This document shows positions 1 to 9,275 of a DNA stretch of 64,000 bases, in pieces. Each line of letters begins with the position of its first letter. Within the stretch, counting starts at the first letter, position 1. The notes below the pieces were generated by a model, which searched no databases, was not told where the DNA came from, and was given only the letters and a program-made list of their open reading frames with translations. Origin of the DNA: CAZOLI01 sp964580675 (GTDB taxonomy: Bacteria; Planctomycetota; MHYJ01; CAYXQY01); contig CAZOLI010000013.1 of assembly GCA_964580675.1 (NCBI GenBank), positions 19,277 to 83,276 on the forward strand. The letters run 5' to 3'. The position numbers were made by a program, and so were the translations under genes.

Positions 1-761
1 GCCTCCGGAGAAGCCGGACGCGGAAACGTGTTTCGATGCAGCTGGTAAACTCGACTCAGTTCTTCAATAGGGTTCTTGTGATCGTCCACCCGGAGATCCC
101 GGAAACGGTCGTTGAACCCGCCGTATCCCCAGTCCTCACGAACAACCAGAAGAGCAGCGGACTGTTTGCCCCGGCGGTCTCCCCCCCGTTTCTGTCCGGC
201 CTGAAGTGCTTCGATCATGCGTTCGGCAAGTGGACCGTCTGATGTTCGGAACCTCTTCGCCATTGCCCGAACGACGTCTTCTCCGGCAAGAATGTTTCCC
301 TGTACACAGAAATGATCACCTTCCACCCCACCCGCCCAGGACTGGTTTTCTTCCCCCGTAAAATTTGCGGATCGCCCCTCCGCACCCACGATACCGATCT
401 GACGGTGTTCGCTTCCCTCATCCCGGGAAACAAGACGGCTGACCACGTCCTTCGGCGCCTCGCCGTTCTTAAGAAGCTCGAGTCCCCGGGGCCCAAACGT
501 GGTATTGGCCCGGGCCTGCGTCGCAATGGCCCCCACCCCGGCCTCCGCCCACGGAACCACCGATCCCACGGCGATGAATTTAGACTGGACAGCCACGCCC
601 AGTTCCCCGGTCTCCGGATCATGAGCAACAATCGAAAAGGTGGCCACATCAGGCCATGCGCCAGCCTTCATTTGTTTCTCTCCCGGGCTGTAACCGCAAC
701 CAATAACCCAAACAACAAGCAGGGAAACCCAACCGATCGAACGAACAACGTTTGTACACAT
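1..761 (-). CDS. DUF1028 family lipoprotein (3' end outside window)
   Basis: The frame is open from an ATG at 761 to the left edge without a stop, so at least 253 residues are present and the C-terminus is missing. The protein opens with a lipoprotein signal: hydrophobic residues 10-21 and a VIGC lipobox with Cys22. The DUF1028 core follows, with TFSIVAHDPETGELG, AVQSKFIAVGSVVPWAE and GAIATQARANTTFGPRG, and later a GGFNDRF motif. DUF1028 proteins are predicted Ntn-type hydrolases of unknown substrate; many begin with the Thr that opens TFSIVA. Here that Thr lies some 20 residues after the lipidated Cys, so internal processing would be needed to expose it. The start is chosen because it gives a complete signal peptide; no clear Shine-Dalgarno is visible. 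A second ATG (MKAGAW) would give a cytosolic form. Confidence 0.82.
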   Translation of the reverse strand, partial: MCTNVVRSIGWVSLLVVWVIGCGYSPGEKQMKAGAWPDVATFSIVAHDPETGELGVAVQSKFIAVGSVVPWAEAGVGAIATQARANTTFGPRGLELLKNGEAPKDVVSRLVSRDEGSEHRQIGIVGAEGRSANFTGEENQSWAGGVEGDHFCVQGNILAGEDVVRAMAKRFRTSDGPLAERMIEALQAGQKRGGDRRGKQSAALLVVREDWGYGGFNDRFRDLRVDDHKNPIEELSRVYQLHRNTFPRPASPE

Positions 762-894
762 TTTTTAGTATATAGGATTTTTTTATCAAAACCGGGCGAG
801 GATATCACCTGGAACACCTTTCAATCGTATGGCAAGGATCCGTTTCGTTGAAAATCAAAATAAAGAGGAGGAACACGCCGAGCAACAATCGCGT

Positions 895-923
895 TTGACA
901 TGGAAATAGAATATTGTTATATT
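895..923 (+). promoter_or_regulatory. Sigma-70-type promoter of the GntR/ABC cluster
   Basis: A perfect -35 box TTGACA (895-900) and a -10 box TATATT (918-923) are separated by 17 bases. It lies in the roughly 300-base divergent gap (762-1061) and points toward the gene at 1062. Nothing else was identified in this gap. Confidence 0.7.
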
Positions 924-1061
924 ATACTATAACAATTAAAGGGTTATCCAGGACTTGACCGGTTTTCGTCGGGTTGTTCCGGAGAAATAAACACAGAAAG
1001 CAATCACACTGACGATTTGTACATGAATACGTCAAAAATCAGTACGAAGAGGTGACCAAAC

Positions 1062-1463
1062 ATGAACCAGAAACAGAACACAGACCAAGACAACACCGGA
1101 CCATCGTTGCTTTACCTGATTTTTTCCGCGTTCTGCCTGTCCATTGTCATTGAGTTGCCTCTCCTCTTTATTGCGCTCAACACGTATATTTCGCCGGGAA
1201 TGAACGAGACGATTCAGAAGTTCACAGAGGACCTCCCGGTGATCACAAAGTTGGTAATAACAGTTTCCGAACTGTTTTATGCCTATCCCGTTCTGTACGT
1301 GATCACCGTGGCTCCATATCTGGGCTGGCACTACCTCCGTGTGAGGGAAAAACCCATCTTCCTTTACACATTTATTGTGATGTTTTTGAACGTGGCCGTG
1401 ATCGGAATTTATGTTTTGGGATACCTCATGCCGCTCATTCAACTCGTCCAAAATGTGCAGTAA
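1062..1463 (+). CDS. Small three-helix membrane protein
   Basis: 133 residues with a short polar N-terminus and three hydrophobic segments (about 17-40, 63-83 and 100-125). It is preceded by a good ribosome site (AGAGGTG). The arrangement, and the LPVITKLVITVS stretch before the second helix, faintly recall the C-terminal part of GspF-type platform proteins, but the protein is far too short to be one. It is the first gene behind the TTGACA promoter and is followed after 70 bases by a GntR regulator and an ABC transporter, so a role with that transporter is the simplest guess. No family was recognised. Confidence 0.65.
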   Translation: MNQKQNTDQDNTGPSLLYLIFSAFCLSIVIELPLLFIALNTYISPGMNETIQKFTEDLPVITKLVITVSELFYAYPVLYVITVAPYLGWHYLRVREKPIFLYTFIVMFLNVAVIGIYVLGYLMPLIQLVQNVQ

Positions 1464-1533
1464 CGACCCATAAGAGAAGGGCGGACAAACAGAACATCAA
1501 GAATTTGTTTCACGTATAACGGAAAACGAACAG

Positions 1534-1911
1534 ATGTATTTCAACATAGAACCGTCAAGTTCGGTTCCGATTTACCGGCAGCTTATTGATCAGATTCGGC
1601 TGTCCGTGGCCTCCGGTCGTCTTCAGCCGGGTCAGAAATTGCCCGGGTCACGAAAACTGGCCGAACGGGTTGACATCAATCTTCACACGGTAAACAAGGC
1701 GTACCAGGAACTGGTACGGGAAGGAACACTGAACCAGAAACGCGGGGTCGGGACGTTCGTTGCCGACGAACCGGCGGTTCTGAAGGAGGAAAACGTGGAC
1801 GTGTTGCTGGAGGACGATCTGCAGAAATTGATACAGAACGCCAAAGCATACGGTCTGTCCAGAGAAGAATTTAACAATCTCGTCGAAGAATACTGGGACG
1901 AGGATTCGTAA
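1534..1911 (+). CDS. GntR family transcriptional regulator, YtrA type
   Basis: 125 residues. The N-terminal winged helix spans about residues 10-78, with the typical VPIYRQLIDQIR entry, the LPGSRKLAERVDINLHTVNKAYQEL recognition region and the GVGTFVAD wing. The C-terminal part is only a short helical tail, as in the YtrA subfamily, which lacks a large effector domain and usually controls an adjacent ABC exporter. The permease and ATPase genes follow 18 bases downstream, so autoregulation of this operon is expected. Confidence 0.9.
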   Translation: MYFNIEPSSSVPIYRQLIDQIRLSVASGRLQPGQKLPGSRKLAERVDINLHTVNKAYQELVREGTLNQKRGVGTFVADEPAVLKEENVDVLLEDDLQKLIQNAKAYGLSREEFNNLVEEYWDEDS

Positions 1912-1929
1912 ACACGGGAAAAACAAGAA

Positions 1930-3468
1930 ATGAACACTGACAGAGAACAACTTGACGCGAAAACCCGGAACAGCCCGCTGGATTGGGTCCTCTGGGAACA
2001 AAACTTCCTGAGCAGTTTGATAATCCGGTGGTCGGTGATTTTAGCGGTGTCCGGTCTCCTTGCTTTCTCCAAACAGGCCCAACGAATGAATCATTGGACT
2101 ATTTTTTTGATAATCGTTGCCTTATCTCTTTCTGCAGGAGAAATTCTTTCCAAACTGAACGACCGGAATTTAAATTATACATGGATGTTTTCCCGTGGAT
2201 GGACGCGGGGCATACACCTCGCTCGCCTTCTCGTACGCATCTCATGGAAGTGTTTTTCCTATTCATCCGGGCTGGTTATTGGTTTGATTCTTCTGTCGAC
2301 ATTATCGGATCTTTCCATCTTTTCCCGGAACCCCTCCTTTATCGAGATGATTTACCACCAGGGGAGCCCTATATTCCTCGGCACCTTTTTCGGGTGTTTC
2401 TTCCTGTTTGCTCTCTTTTACCTGATCGTTTACCACCGGCACACAACAGCGGTACCGGACTTCGTCAGGTATCTTAATAGAACACACCCTTACCTCTACA
2501 GTTTCATTCAGGCTGCTGGAATACTGGGGGGGATTATTGTTGCAATATGGCTTGGTGTGACAATACACGGTGCACATGGAAACCTTCCCGGTAACTGGTT
2601 CCTTTGGCTTCTTCCGGCAGTTCCTGGATCAATCATTTTCCTTTCCGTCTGGGTAATGGGGATTGAATACGGTGTGTTTCCGGGCCCGGTCGTGCAATGG
2701 CCAAACACCCCTGACAAAAACAGGGGGAAACAACGGAAAAACAATTTATTCTCCTCAAGAACCGATCTGTACCGCTCCGTACGCCCCTTCTCTTCCGGGA
2801 AGTCCAGTAACCTGTTCGTAAAAGCCATTTTCACCGTAAAACGGTGGGTGAAAATTTTCGGCCTCATAGTCCTCACCCTGGCCCTTTTGTTTCTATTGAT
2901 TCCTGCCATTTTACAGGAGGAAGCTCTTTCCACCTTATTTATTCAGGGAACTATTCTGGGAGGGACATTGCTTTTTTCTGTGGTTCTCCTGCTGAAACCC
3001 GATGAAATATTTGTCTGGGACCCAACCGATAACACGGGCCGGTGGCTATACCGAAACGGTGTTTCTCTATCGGCCCAATTTCGGATACTCCTGATCATCG
3101 TTCTGTTTCTGTCACTTCTCGTGGTTGCTGGCACATGGTGGATCTGGCCGTCTTTGAATTCCCCTCTTCTGTTTTGTGCTCTACTCCTGTCACTTATTTC
3201 GGGAATGAGGATCTCTCCGGACGTTTCCGTCCAGTGGCTCGGGAGCAACAGCATATATGGCCTGCTATACGTATACATCGGATTCCAAATATTTCCAATG
3301 TTCATCGATTTTGAATCCATTGGTGAATTGCTTTTTTCAATGTTCAAGGTTATTACACCTCTGATAATAGGGGTAGCAACGGTTATTTATACCTATAACT
3401 TCATACTCACCTTCAACGAAGACGCGCTTCAGACAAACTTGTTTCATTCACAGGGAGAAAAACAATGA
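1930..3468 (+). CDS. ABC transporter permease-like integral membrane protein
   Basis: 512 residues, with about ten to twelve hydrophobic segments and a soluble loop around residues 250-300 (rich in Lys/Arg/Ser). No catalytic motif is visible. The stop overlaps the start of the downstream ATPase gene (ATGA, 3465-3468), indicating translational coupling. By position it is the membrane component of the exporter whose ATPase is encoded next, analogous to the large permeases of YtrA-regulated systems. The substrate cannot be told from sequence; systems of this type often respond to cell-envelope stress or peptide antibiotics (family knowledge). Confidence 0.75.
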   Translation: MNTDREQLDAKTRNSPLDWVLWEQNFLSSLIIRWSVILAVSGLLAFSKQAQRMNHWTIFLIIVALSLSAGEILSKLNDRNLNYTWMFSRGWTRGIHLARLLVRISWKCFSYSSGLVIGLILLSTLSDLSIFSRNPSFIEMIYHQGSPIFLGTFFGCFFLFALFYLIVYHRHTTAVPDFVRYLNRTHPYLYSFIQAAGILGGIIVAIWLGVTIHGAHGNLPGNWFLWLLPAVPGSIIFLSVWVMGIEYGVFPGPVVQWPNTPDKNRGKQRKNNLFSSRTDLYRSVRPFSSGKSSNLFVKAIFTVKRWVKIFGLIVLTLALLFLLIPAILQEEALSTLFIQGTILGGTLLFSVVLLLKPDEIFVWDPTDNTGRWLYRNGVSLSAQFRILLIIVLFLSLLVVAGTWWIWPSLNSPLLFCALLLSLISGMRISPDVSVQWLGSNSIYGLLYVYIGFQIFPMFIDFESIGELLFSMFKVITPLIIGVATVIYTYNFILTFNEDALQTNLFHSQGEKQ

Positions 3469-4355
3469 ACACCGTCATTTCGATGGAAAACGTGTCCAAA
3501 TTCTTCGGCAACACAACAGCCCTTAACGGCTACAGCATGGAGGTTCAACCGGGATCCGTGGTCGGTTTGATCGGTCTAAATGGGGCCGGGAAAACCACGA
3601 CGATGAAACTGCTCACCGGTTTGCTAAAACCGAACAGCGGGTCCGTGGAAGTGATGGGGGAAGACCCGTGGCACATGGGGTCCACCCGCCGGAAGAACAT
3701 TGGATTTCTTTCCGAGGAAGATTTTCCGTTTCCGGACATGGACTTCGGGGAAGCCGCCCGATTCAACTCCCGGTTTTACAGAAACTGGGATGAAGAATAC
3801 CTTCGGAACCTCATTGATTTGCTGGACATACCACTCCACACTCCCTATACCGACCTATCCCGCGGGGAACAGCGAAAATTTCACCTGGTCCTTGTACTGG
3901 CCCCCAAACCGGATCTCCTGCTCCTCGATGATCCCGCTTCCGGCCTCGACGTCACCGTTCGACGGGACTTCATCAAAAGCATTCTTCCGCTCCTTGAAGA
4001 ACAGAAAAGCACCGTTCTGTTTTCGTCACACATCATGAGCGACGTCGAGCGCATTGCGAATTCAGTGGCCATTATCCACGAAGGGAGAAACATTCTCCAT
4101 CGATCACTGGATCGCTTAAAACAGGAGATCAAACGAGTCGTGGTTACGGGTCCGTCTGTTTCTCCTCCTCCGGAAGGAACAATAAAGTCGGAACAAACCA
4201 ATGGCGAAACGGTATTGATAGTCGACCGGCCTTCAGACGAAGATCTGGATCAACTCCGTACGGATCCTCGAACGGTCACCGTGCATTCCATGAACCTTGA
4301 AGACATCTTTGTGGAGATTGTGGAAGGACAGACCCCAAACAAAAGAGCCGGTTAA
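3465..4355 (+). CDS. ABC transporter ATP-binding protein (YtrB/BcrA-like)
   Basis: 296 residues, a single nucleotide-binding domain. Walker A is GLNGAGKTT (37-45), the signature is LSRGEQ (131-136), Walker B runs LLLLDD (151-156) and the switch histidine is in SSHI (about 189). The residue after Walker B, normally the catalytic Glu, is Asp156, and the signature departs from LSGGQ. Both changes are seen in some exporters of this group but may slow hydrolysis. Residues 210-296 form the C-terminal extension usual in ABC-2-type export ATPases. The gene overlaps the permease by 4 bases and closes the operon; a hairpin follows at 4476. Confidence 0.9.
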   Translation: MNTVISMENVSKFFGNTTALNGYSMEVQPGSVVGLIGLNGAGKTTTMKLLTGLLKPNSGSVEVMGEDPWHMGSTRRKNIGFLSEEDFPFPDMDFGEAARFNSRFYRNWDEEYLRNLIDLLDIPLHTPYTDLSRGEQRKFHLVLVLAPKPDLLLLDDPASGLDVTVRRDFIKSILPLLEEQKSTVLFSSHIMSDVERIANSVAIIHEGRNILHRSLDRLKQEIKRVVVTGPSVSPPPEGTIKSEQTNGETVLIVDRPSDEDLDQLRTDPRTVTVHSMNLEDIFVEIVEGQTPNKRAG

Positions 4356-4475
4356 ACCGTCCTGCGTTTCGTCGACACCTCCGAGATTGACGAGAACCGG
4401 CCACTGCGATATCATTACAGGTTCTTCTCATATCTGTATCCTGTGAATTGAGAGCGTATACAAACCCGGGAACGC

Positions 4476-4500
4476 CCGGGAGACCGGGCTCCTGGCTTTT
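4476..4500 (+). terminator. Probable rho-independent terminator after the ABC operon
   Basis: Stem CCGGGAG (4476-4482) pairs with CTCCTGG (4489-4495) with one G-U pair around a six-base loop. CTTTT follows. It sits about 120 bases past the ATPase stop and just before the next gene's ATG, which argues against the earlier TTG start of that gene. Confidence 0.5.
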
Positions 4501-4531
4501 CTGCCATCTTTCTCGTTTTTGCCGACAAATC

Positions 4532-6016
4532 ATGAACCTCCTGCCAAACCCCAAACTTTTCGTTTCCCGGATCGCCATCGTTCTGTTTCTCGTTGTCGGA
4601 ATCCTGATGGTCCCCCGAACCGAGGTCCTGACCTCTCAGGAAAAAGCAAAAGACCAGCCTCCGGAAAACCTTGAAACACATAACGTAACGAGCGGCACGT
4701 TTTTGATCCAGACTTCCTTTCGGGGACGCTTTGTTCCTGCCAGGGCAACCACGGTTTCTCTTTCCCCCCGAAAATGGAAGAAGTTTTATCCGGAAATGGT
4801 TGTCCCGGAAAACGAAGACGTCGAGAAAGGAGACGTTCTCATAAACTTTGAAACAGACCGTCTGGAGGATCGAATCGCCCGTGTCAGGAGATCCATCCAC
4901 AAACTCGAATTGGACCTGGAGGTGGCTCGCGCTAAACGGGACACACTGAAGGAAACCATTCCAATAAAGCGAAAACGGGCTCGTTTCAGGAAGGAAAGAG
5001 CGGCCGATAATTTACGGTACTTCAAGGAAACAAAGCGAGCCCTGCTTGAGGAAGATGCCCGAAAAGACTTTGAACAGGCAAAGGAAAACCTGATGTACGA
5101 ACTCGAGGAACTCAAGCAGCTCAAAACAATGTACGATCAGGATGACATTACCGAAGAAACCGAGGAGATTGTGCTGAAACGTCAGAAGAACCGCGTGAAG
5201 CACTCCCGGTTTCGAAAGAAGCGGCAGAAAAAACAAATGAAACGACGGTTGAACACCAAAATCCCCCGCAAAGAGAAACGGCTGAAATGGAAAGCACAAC
5301 TCAGATCCAGTCAGTTGGCGGAAAAAGAAGTCGAACTGAATCGAAGGTTGCAGAAGAAGAAGATACGAATTGAAAACCTTCAAACCAAATTGCGAAGAAA
5401 GAGACGGAAGCTGGAGGACCTCCGGCACGACCTGGACCTCATGACCGTCAAAGCCGACCGGGCCGGAACCGTGTACTTCGGGCATTTCAAAGGCGGAAAC
5501 TGGCAACCGATGCACGACGGCGTCCGCGAGAAACTCCAGAACGGGGAACGGGTAAATCCCAACAAAATCAGAATATCCGTGGTCGAGGGAGAAAAGCTGA
5601 GGGTGGCCTCCTCCGTTCCGGAAAAGAAATTATACGCGGTCCGGGCCGATGCCCCCGCCAGTATTGATCCAACCGGGTTTCCCGGTCCGCCACTGGAAGG
5701 CACGGTTCATCAGGTAAAACACATCCCGGACCGAAACGGACGGTTCCGGACCACTGTTCACCTGAAGGACCAGAACGAACAACTTCGCCCCGGCATGACC
5801 TGCACCGTTGAAACCACCGCGCACCGGTCCGAAGACGCCGTCGCCATTCCTCAAAAATTTCTCCACAACCCCTCGGACGACGATCCGTACGTCCGAATAC
5901 AGACGGAGAACGGCCAGATCAAAAAGAAAAACGTACAACCGGGAGCCTTTGATCGTTCGCGTGTCGAAATCACGGACGGGTTAACATCGGGACAGACAAT
6001 TGTCCGGGAGAAATAA
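4532..6016 (+). CDS. HlyD/RND-type membrane fusion (adaptor) protein
   Basis: 494 residues from ATG 4532; a TTG at 4448 would extend it across a probable terminator and is rejected. Residues 8-26 form a signal anchor. An N-terminal lipoyl/barrel half is at about 50-110, then a very long and unusually basic coiled-coil region at about 110-320 (clusters such as KKRQKKQMKRR), then the second lipoyl half and beta-barrel (AGTVYFG, LRPGMTCTVE) and a membrane-proximal domain with VAIPQKFL and SGQTIVREK. Adaptors of this family bridge inner-membrane exporters to outer-membrane channels. No RND pump or TolC gene is adjacent; the nearest partner is the ABC transporter upstream. A prenyltransferase-like lipoprotein gene follows 14 bases downstream. 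Confidence 0.82.
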   Translation: MNLLPNPKLFVSRIAIVLFLVVGILMVPRTEVLTSQEKAKDQPPENLETHNVTSGTFLIQTSFRGRFVPARATTVSLSPRKWKKFYPEMVVPENEDVEKGDVLINFETDRLEDRIARVRRSIHKLELDLEVARAKRDTLKETIPIKRKRARFRKERAADNLRYFKETKRALLEEDARKDFEQAKENLMYELEELKQLKTMYDQDDITEETEEIVLKRQKNRVKHSRFRKKRQKKQMKRRLNTKIPRKEKRLKWKAQLRSSQLAEKEVELNRRLQKKKIRIENLQTKLRRKRRKLEDLRHDLDLMTVKADRAGTVYFGHFKGGNWQPMHDGVREKLQNGERVNPNKIRISVVEGEKLRVASSVPEKKLYAVRADAPASIDPTGFPGPPLEGTVHQVKHIPDRNGRFRTTVHLKDQNEQLRPGMTCTVETTAHRSEDAVAIPQKFLHNPSDDDPYVRIQTENGQIKKKNVQPGAFDRSRVEITDGLTSGQTIVREK

Positions 6017-6030
6017 CCCCTCGAAAAATC

Positions 6031-7292
6031 ATGACCAAACAACATCTGGATGCACTCCCGCGTTTATCGTTCGACAGTAAACGGGTTCGGTTCGGATTAT
6101 TCGTACTCCTTCTTCCTCTTCTCCTGACGGCCTGTGCCGGTACGGGATCCGACGGGGAAGAGTCCCGGCGCGAGGCCCCCGACCGGGAAACGGTCGAAAC
6201 AAACTCGGAAGGCCCACGCATCGAACCCCCATCGGACCTCTCTCCCCTTGAAAATCCTCCCGCAAAGACCGAGATCCAGAAAGCATTCAAACGCGGCAAG
6301 GCCTTCCTGATTAAACATCAAAATGAAGACGGGTCCTGGGGAACCCCGGAAAAAACCAAGGAATTGAACATTTACGCACCGGTCCCGGGAGGGCATCACG
6401 CGTTTCACTCGGCCTCCACGGCGCTCTGTCTTATGGGGTTGCTGGAAGGATCTTCGAATGCGTCGGGGAAGGAACAGAAAGCAATTCATCGTGCCGGGAA
6501 GTGGCTTCTTGATTTTCTGCCCCGTCTCCGCCGGGCCACACCGGACGCCATTTACAATGTGTGGGGGCACGCTTTTTCCCTGCAGGCCCTTGTTCGGCTC
6601 CTTGATGCACCCTCCTTTGCCGAAAAGTACCGCCAAAAAATCCGGACGAGAATCAAGCAACAGATCAGGCAATTAAAAAATTACGAATTCGTTCGTGGGG
6701 GATGGGGATATTACGACTTCCGGGTGGGAAGCGATAAACCGGCTGGCCAGCCCAATAGTTTTACGACCGCAACCGTTCTGATTGCACTCAAAGAAGCACA
6801 GAACGCAGGATTTCACGTGCCATCCCACCTTATCACCAGGGGCCTCCGGGTCATCAAGCGACAGCAGAACCCGAATTTTAGTTATCTGTACAGCGCGGGG
6901 CATCAATTTTATCCAATGTATGACATTAATCGGCCCGCCGGAAGTCTCGGACGGTCACAGGCCTGCAATGCGGCCCTCCGAATGTGGGGAGACGAGGAGG
7001 TGACCGATCGGGTTCTTCGGGCGTGGCTGGATCGGCTCTTTCTCCGAAAGGGCTGGCTCGACATCGGACGAAAACGTCCGGTTCCGCACGAATCCTGGTT
7101 TGCCGTCGCGGGATACTTCTACTATTACGGCCACTTCTACTCCACCTACTGCATGCGGCAGCTCCCCCGAAAGGACCAGACCCTCTACGCAAAACACGCG
7201 GCAAAAATGTACCTAGAAAAACAGGAAGAGGACGGGTCCTGGTGGGATTATCCACTTTATAATTACCACAAATTTTACGGAACCGGTTTTGC
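6031..7292 (+). CDS. Prenyltransferase/squalene-cyclase-repeat lipoprotein, cut by gap
   Basis: About 420 residues are visible before the N run. A signal peptide with lipobox LTAC (Cys near residue 35) is followed by an acidic linker and then an alpha/alpha-toroid domain of the squalene-oxidase repeat type. QNEDGSWG (about 93-100) and QEEDGSWW (about 400) are QW-like motifs, and Gly/Trp/Tyr-rich helical repeats lie between. Proteins of this group are common in planctomycete-like genomes as secreted proteins with no proven enzyme activity; the DxDD motif of true hopene cyclases was not seen. After the gap the same frame would read only IAIRNFIL and stop at 7419, but gap size is unknown so the end is uncertain. 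A second member lies at 61953. Confidence 0.8.
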
Positions 7293-7392
7293 NNNNNNNN
7301 NNNNNNNNNNNNNNNNNNNNNNNNNNNNNNNNNNNNNNNNNNNNNNNNNNNNNNNNNNNNNNNNNNNNNNNNNNNNNNNNNNNNNNNNNNNN
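7293..7392. other. Assembly gap (100 N)
   Basis: A run of exactly 100 N, probably a scaffolding gap of unknown true length. It removes the 3' end of the prenyltransferase-like gene. Confidence 0.99.
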
Positions 7393-7513
7393 ATTGCAAT
7401 CCGGAATTTCATTCTTTAACATCGGATCTTCTCCGATTTGTTAATCGCGGACTTCTCCGTTACGTTACGGGAAATCGGGAAGTAAGCAGGGAATCTCCGA
7501 ATAAAACAGAACC

Positions 7514-8788
7514 ATGGCAGAAATAACGGGTGTATGGGCGAGACAGATTCTTGATTCCAGAGCAAACCCCACCATCGAAGTGGACGTGTTCCTCGATGAC
7601 GGCACGTTCGGCCGTTGTGCCGTTCCATCCGGTGCTTCCACGGGAAAACGAGAAGCCATAGAGCTTCGGGACGAACACGAATCGGTCTACCATGGAAAGG
7701 GAGTTCGGGAGGCTGTGGAAAACGTGAATGAGACCATCGCTCCCGAGTTAACGGGCCTCCTCTCACTGGATCAGGAAAAGGTGGACCGGACCCTCATTGA
7801 ACTGGATGGGACGGACAACAAATCGGAGCTCGGGGCCAACGCCATTCTCGGCTGCTCCCTGGCCACCGCTCGTGCCGGATCGGAGTTTTTGCAGCTTCCC
7901 CTGTTTCGACACCTCGGGGGTGCCCTATCCAATCGGCTTCCCGTTCCCCAGATGAACGTCATTAACGGGGGAGCCCACGCTTCCAACAACCTCGTCATGC
8001 AGGAGTTCATGATCGTTCCCCATGGTTTCCCGGATTACTCGACCGCGCTTCAGGCCGGCGTGGAAACCTATCATTCGCTCCGATCTCTTCTGATTGAGAT
8101 GGGGGAGGAGACCTCCCTCGGGGACGAAGGCGGGTTTGCCCCGGACCTTGACAACCATAAAGCGGTTCTGGAGTTGCTTATAGAAGCTGTTGAATCCGCC
8201 GGTTATAAGCCCGGTGACGAAATTTCCCTGGCCATAGATGCGGCAGCCGGTGAGTTTTTCGTTGATGAGAAATATAATCTGGAGAAAGTGGATCGAGGTC
8301 GAATAACCACTGGGGAGCTCCTTACCCTGTACGAAGAATGGGTCCAGGATTACCCCATTGTCTCCATCGAAGACGGATTCTCGGAAGATGATTACGACGG
8401 ATGGAAACAAATGAAAATACAGCTCGGGGATCAGGTACAAATTGTGGGGGACGACCTTTTTGTTACCAATCCGGAAATCATCAGGCGGGGAATCCAGGAG
8501 GACTGGGCAAACAGCGTACTGATCAAACCCAATCAGATCGGAACACTGACGGAGACGGTGGAGGCCATTAAATTAGCCGGTGATGCGGGATACCGAACCG
8601 TTGTTTCACACCGGTCCGGTGAAACATCGGACACCACCATAGCCGATCTTGCGGTGGGCTTGAACTGTTCGCAGATCAAAACGGGAAGCCCGGCGAGATC
8701 CGAACGAACGGCCAAGTACAACCGACTTCTCCGAATTGAGGAAATGCTGGAGGAATCGGCGTCCTTTGCGGGGGATGATCTGTTTTAG
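7514..8788 (+). CDS. eno: Enolase
   Basis: 424 residues, the usual bacterial length. Enolase interconverts 2-phosphoglycerate and phosphoenolpyruvate in glycolysis. Visible markers are RANPTIEVDV, SGASTGKREA, GGFAPDL, the Mg-binding acids in AIDAAAGEF, SIEDGF and VGDDLF, the catalytic Lys in LIKPNQIGT, and VSHRSGETSDTTIADLAVG. The AAAG following the first metal Asp differs from the more usual AASE/AATE. It stands alone after the gap; a small lipoprotein gene follows. Confidence 0.97.
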   Translation: MAEITGVWARQILDSRANPTIEVDVFLDDGTFGRCAVPSGASTGKREAIELRDEHESVYHGKGVREAVENVNETIAPELTGLLSLDQEKVDRTLIELDGTDNKSELGANAILGCSLATARAGSEFLQLPLFRHLGGALSNRLPVPQMNVINGGAHASNNLVMQEFMIVPHGFPDYSTALQAGVETYHSLRSLLIEMGEETSLGDEGGFAPDLDNHKAVLELLIEAVESAGYKPGDEISLAIDAAAGEFFVDEKYNLEKVDRGRITTGELLTLYEEWVQDYPIVSIEDGFSEDDYDGWKQMKIQLGDQVQIVGDDLFVTNPEIIRRGIQEDWANSVLIKPNQIGTLTETVEAIKLAGDAGYRTVVSHRSGETSDTTIADLAVGLNCSQIKTGSPARSERTAKYNRLLRIEEMLEESASFAGDDLF

Positions 8789-8849
8789 TCCTTCCGCAGA
8801 TTCGCGGCGCAGAAAACACTCAACAATGAATTTCAGAGGGGACCAAACA

Positions 8850-9233
8850 ATGACACGGACTGCGTTATACGTCCTTTCGCCGGTACTGATACTTATGCTC
8901 ATCTCCGGTTGTGCCGGAACATCGGCGAAAGAAGGGGAATACGTAGTGTATGCCGTGAAGGGTTACAACCCGGAGAACAAGAAGGACCGGGAACTCGGCC
9001 ATTTCAGCACGGATTCCGGAGCCCGCGCCCGGCGTTTGCTAAGAAACATCGACGGGGTACGAAAAATCCGGTGGAACAACAAACGAACATTTTTTCTGGT
9101 GACGGCCGAGCCGCATGTCACAAGAGGGGACATCCGAACCGTGTTTGAGGAGATTCCGGATTTTCAGGAACCCATCCGAATTAAGACCATCAACCGCGTC
9201 CGGACCGTATCGGCAGATAACGGAGAATCGTAA
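8850..9233 (+). CDS. Small hypothetical lipoprotein
   Basis: 127 residues. The start at ATG 8850 is chosen because AGAGGGGA lies 7 bases upstream and the protein then opens with a proper signal and lipobox (LISGC, Cys21); longer frames overlap enolase. The mature part is a single small alpha/beta-looking domain, with two similar halves ending in KIRWNNKRTFFLV and RIKTINRVR. No family was recognised. It could be co-transcribed with eno (61 bases apart). Confidence 0.65.
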   Translation: MTRTALYVLSPVLILMLISGCAGTSAKEGEYVVYAVKGYNPENKKDRELGHFSTDSGARARRLLRNIDGVRKIRWNNKRTFFLVTAEPHVTRGDIRTVFEEIPDFQEPIRIKTINRVRTVSADNGES

Positions 9234-9275
9234 CATACGGCCCCGGCCCGTGGTTTCTCCCTCGCCTCTCAGGAC

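Noticed and set aside
4448..4531. TTG start extending the HlyD-type adaptor upstream
   Set aside because: It would run across a probable terminator and adds a Pro/Gly-rich stretch before the signal anchor; ATG 4532 is better.
7393..7419. Last eight codons of the prenyltransferase-like gene after the gap
   Set aside because: The frame depends on an N run of arbitrary length; not supportable.
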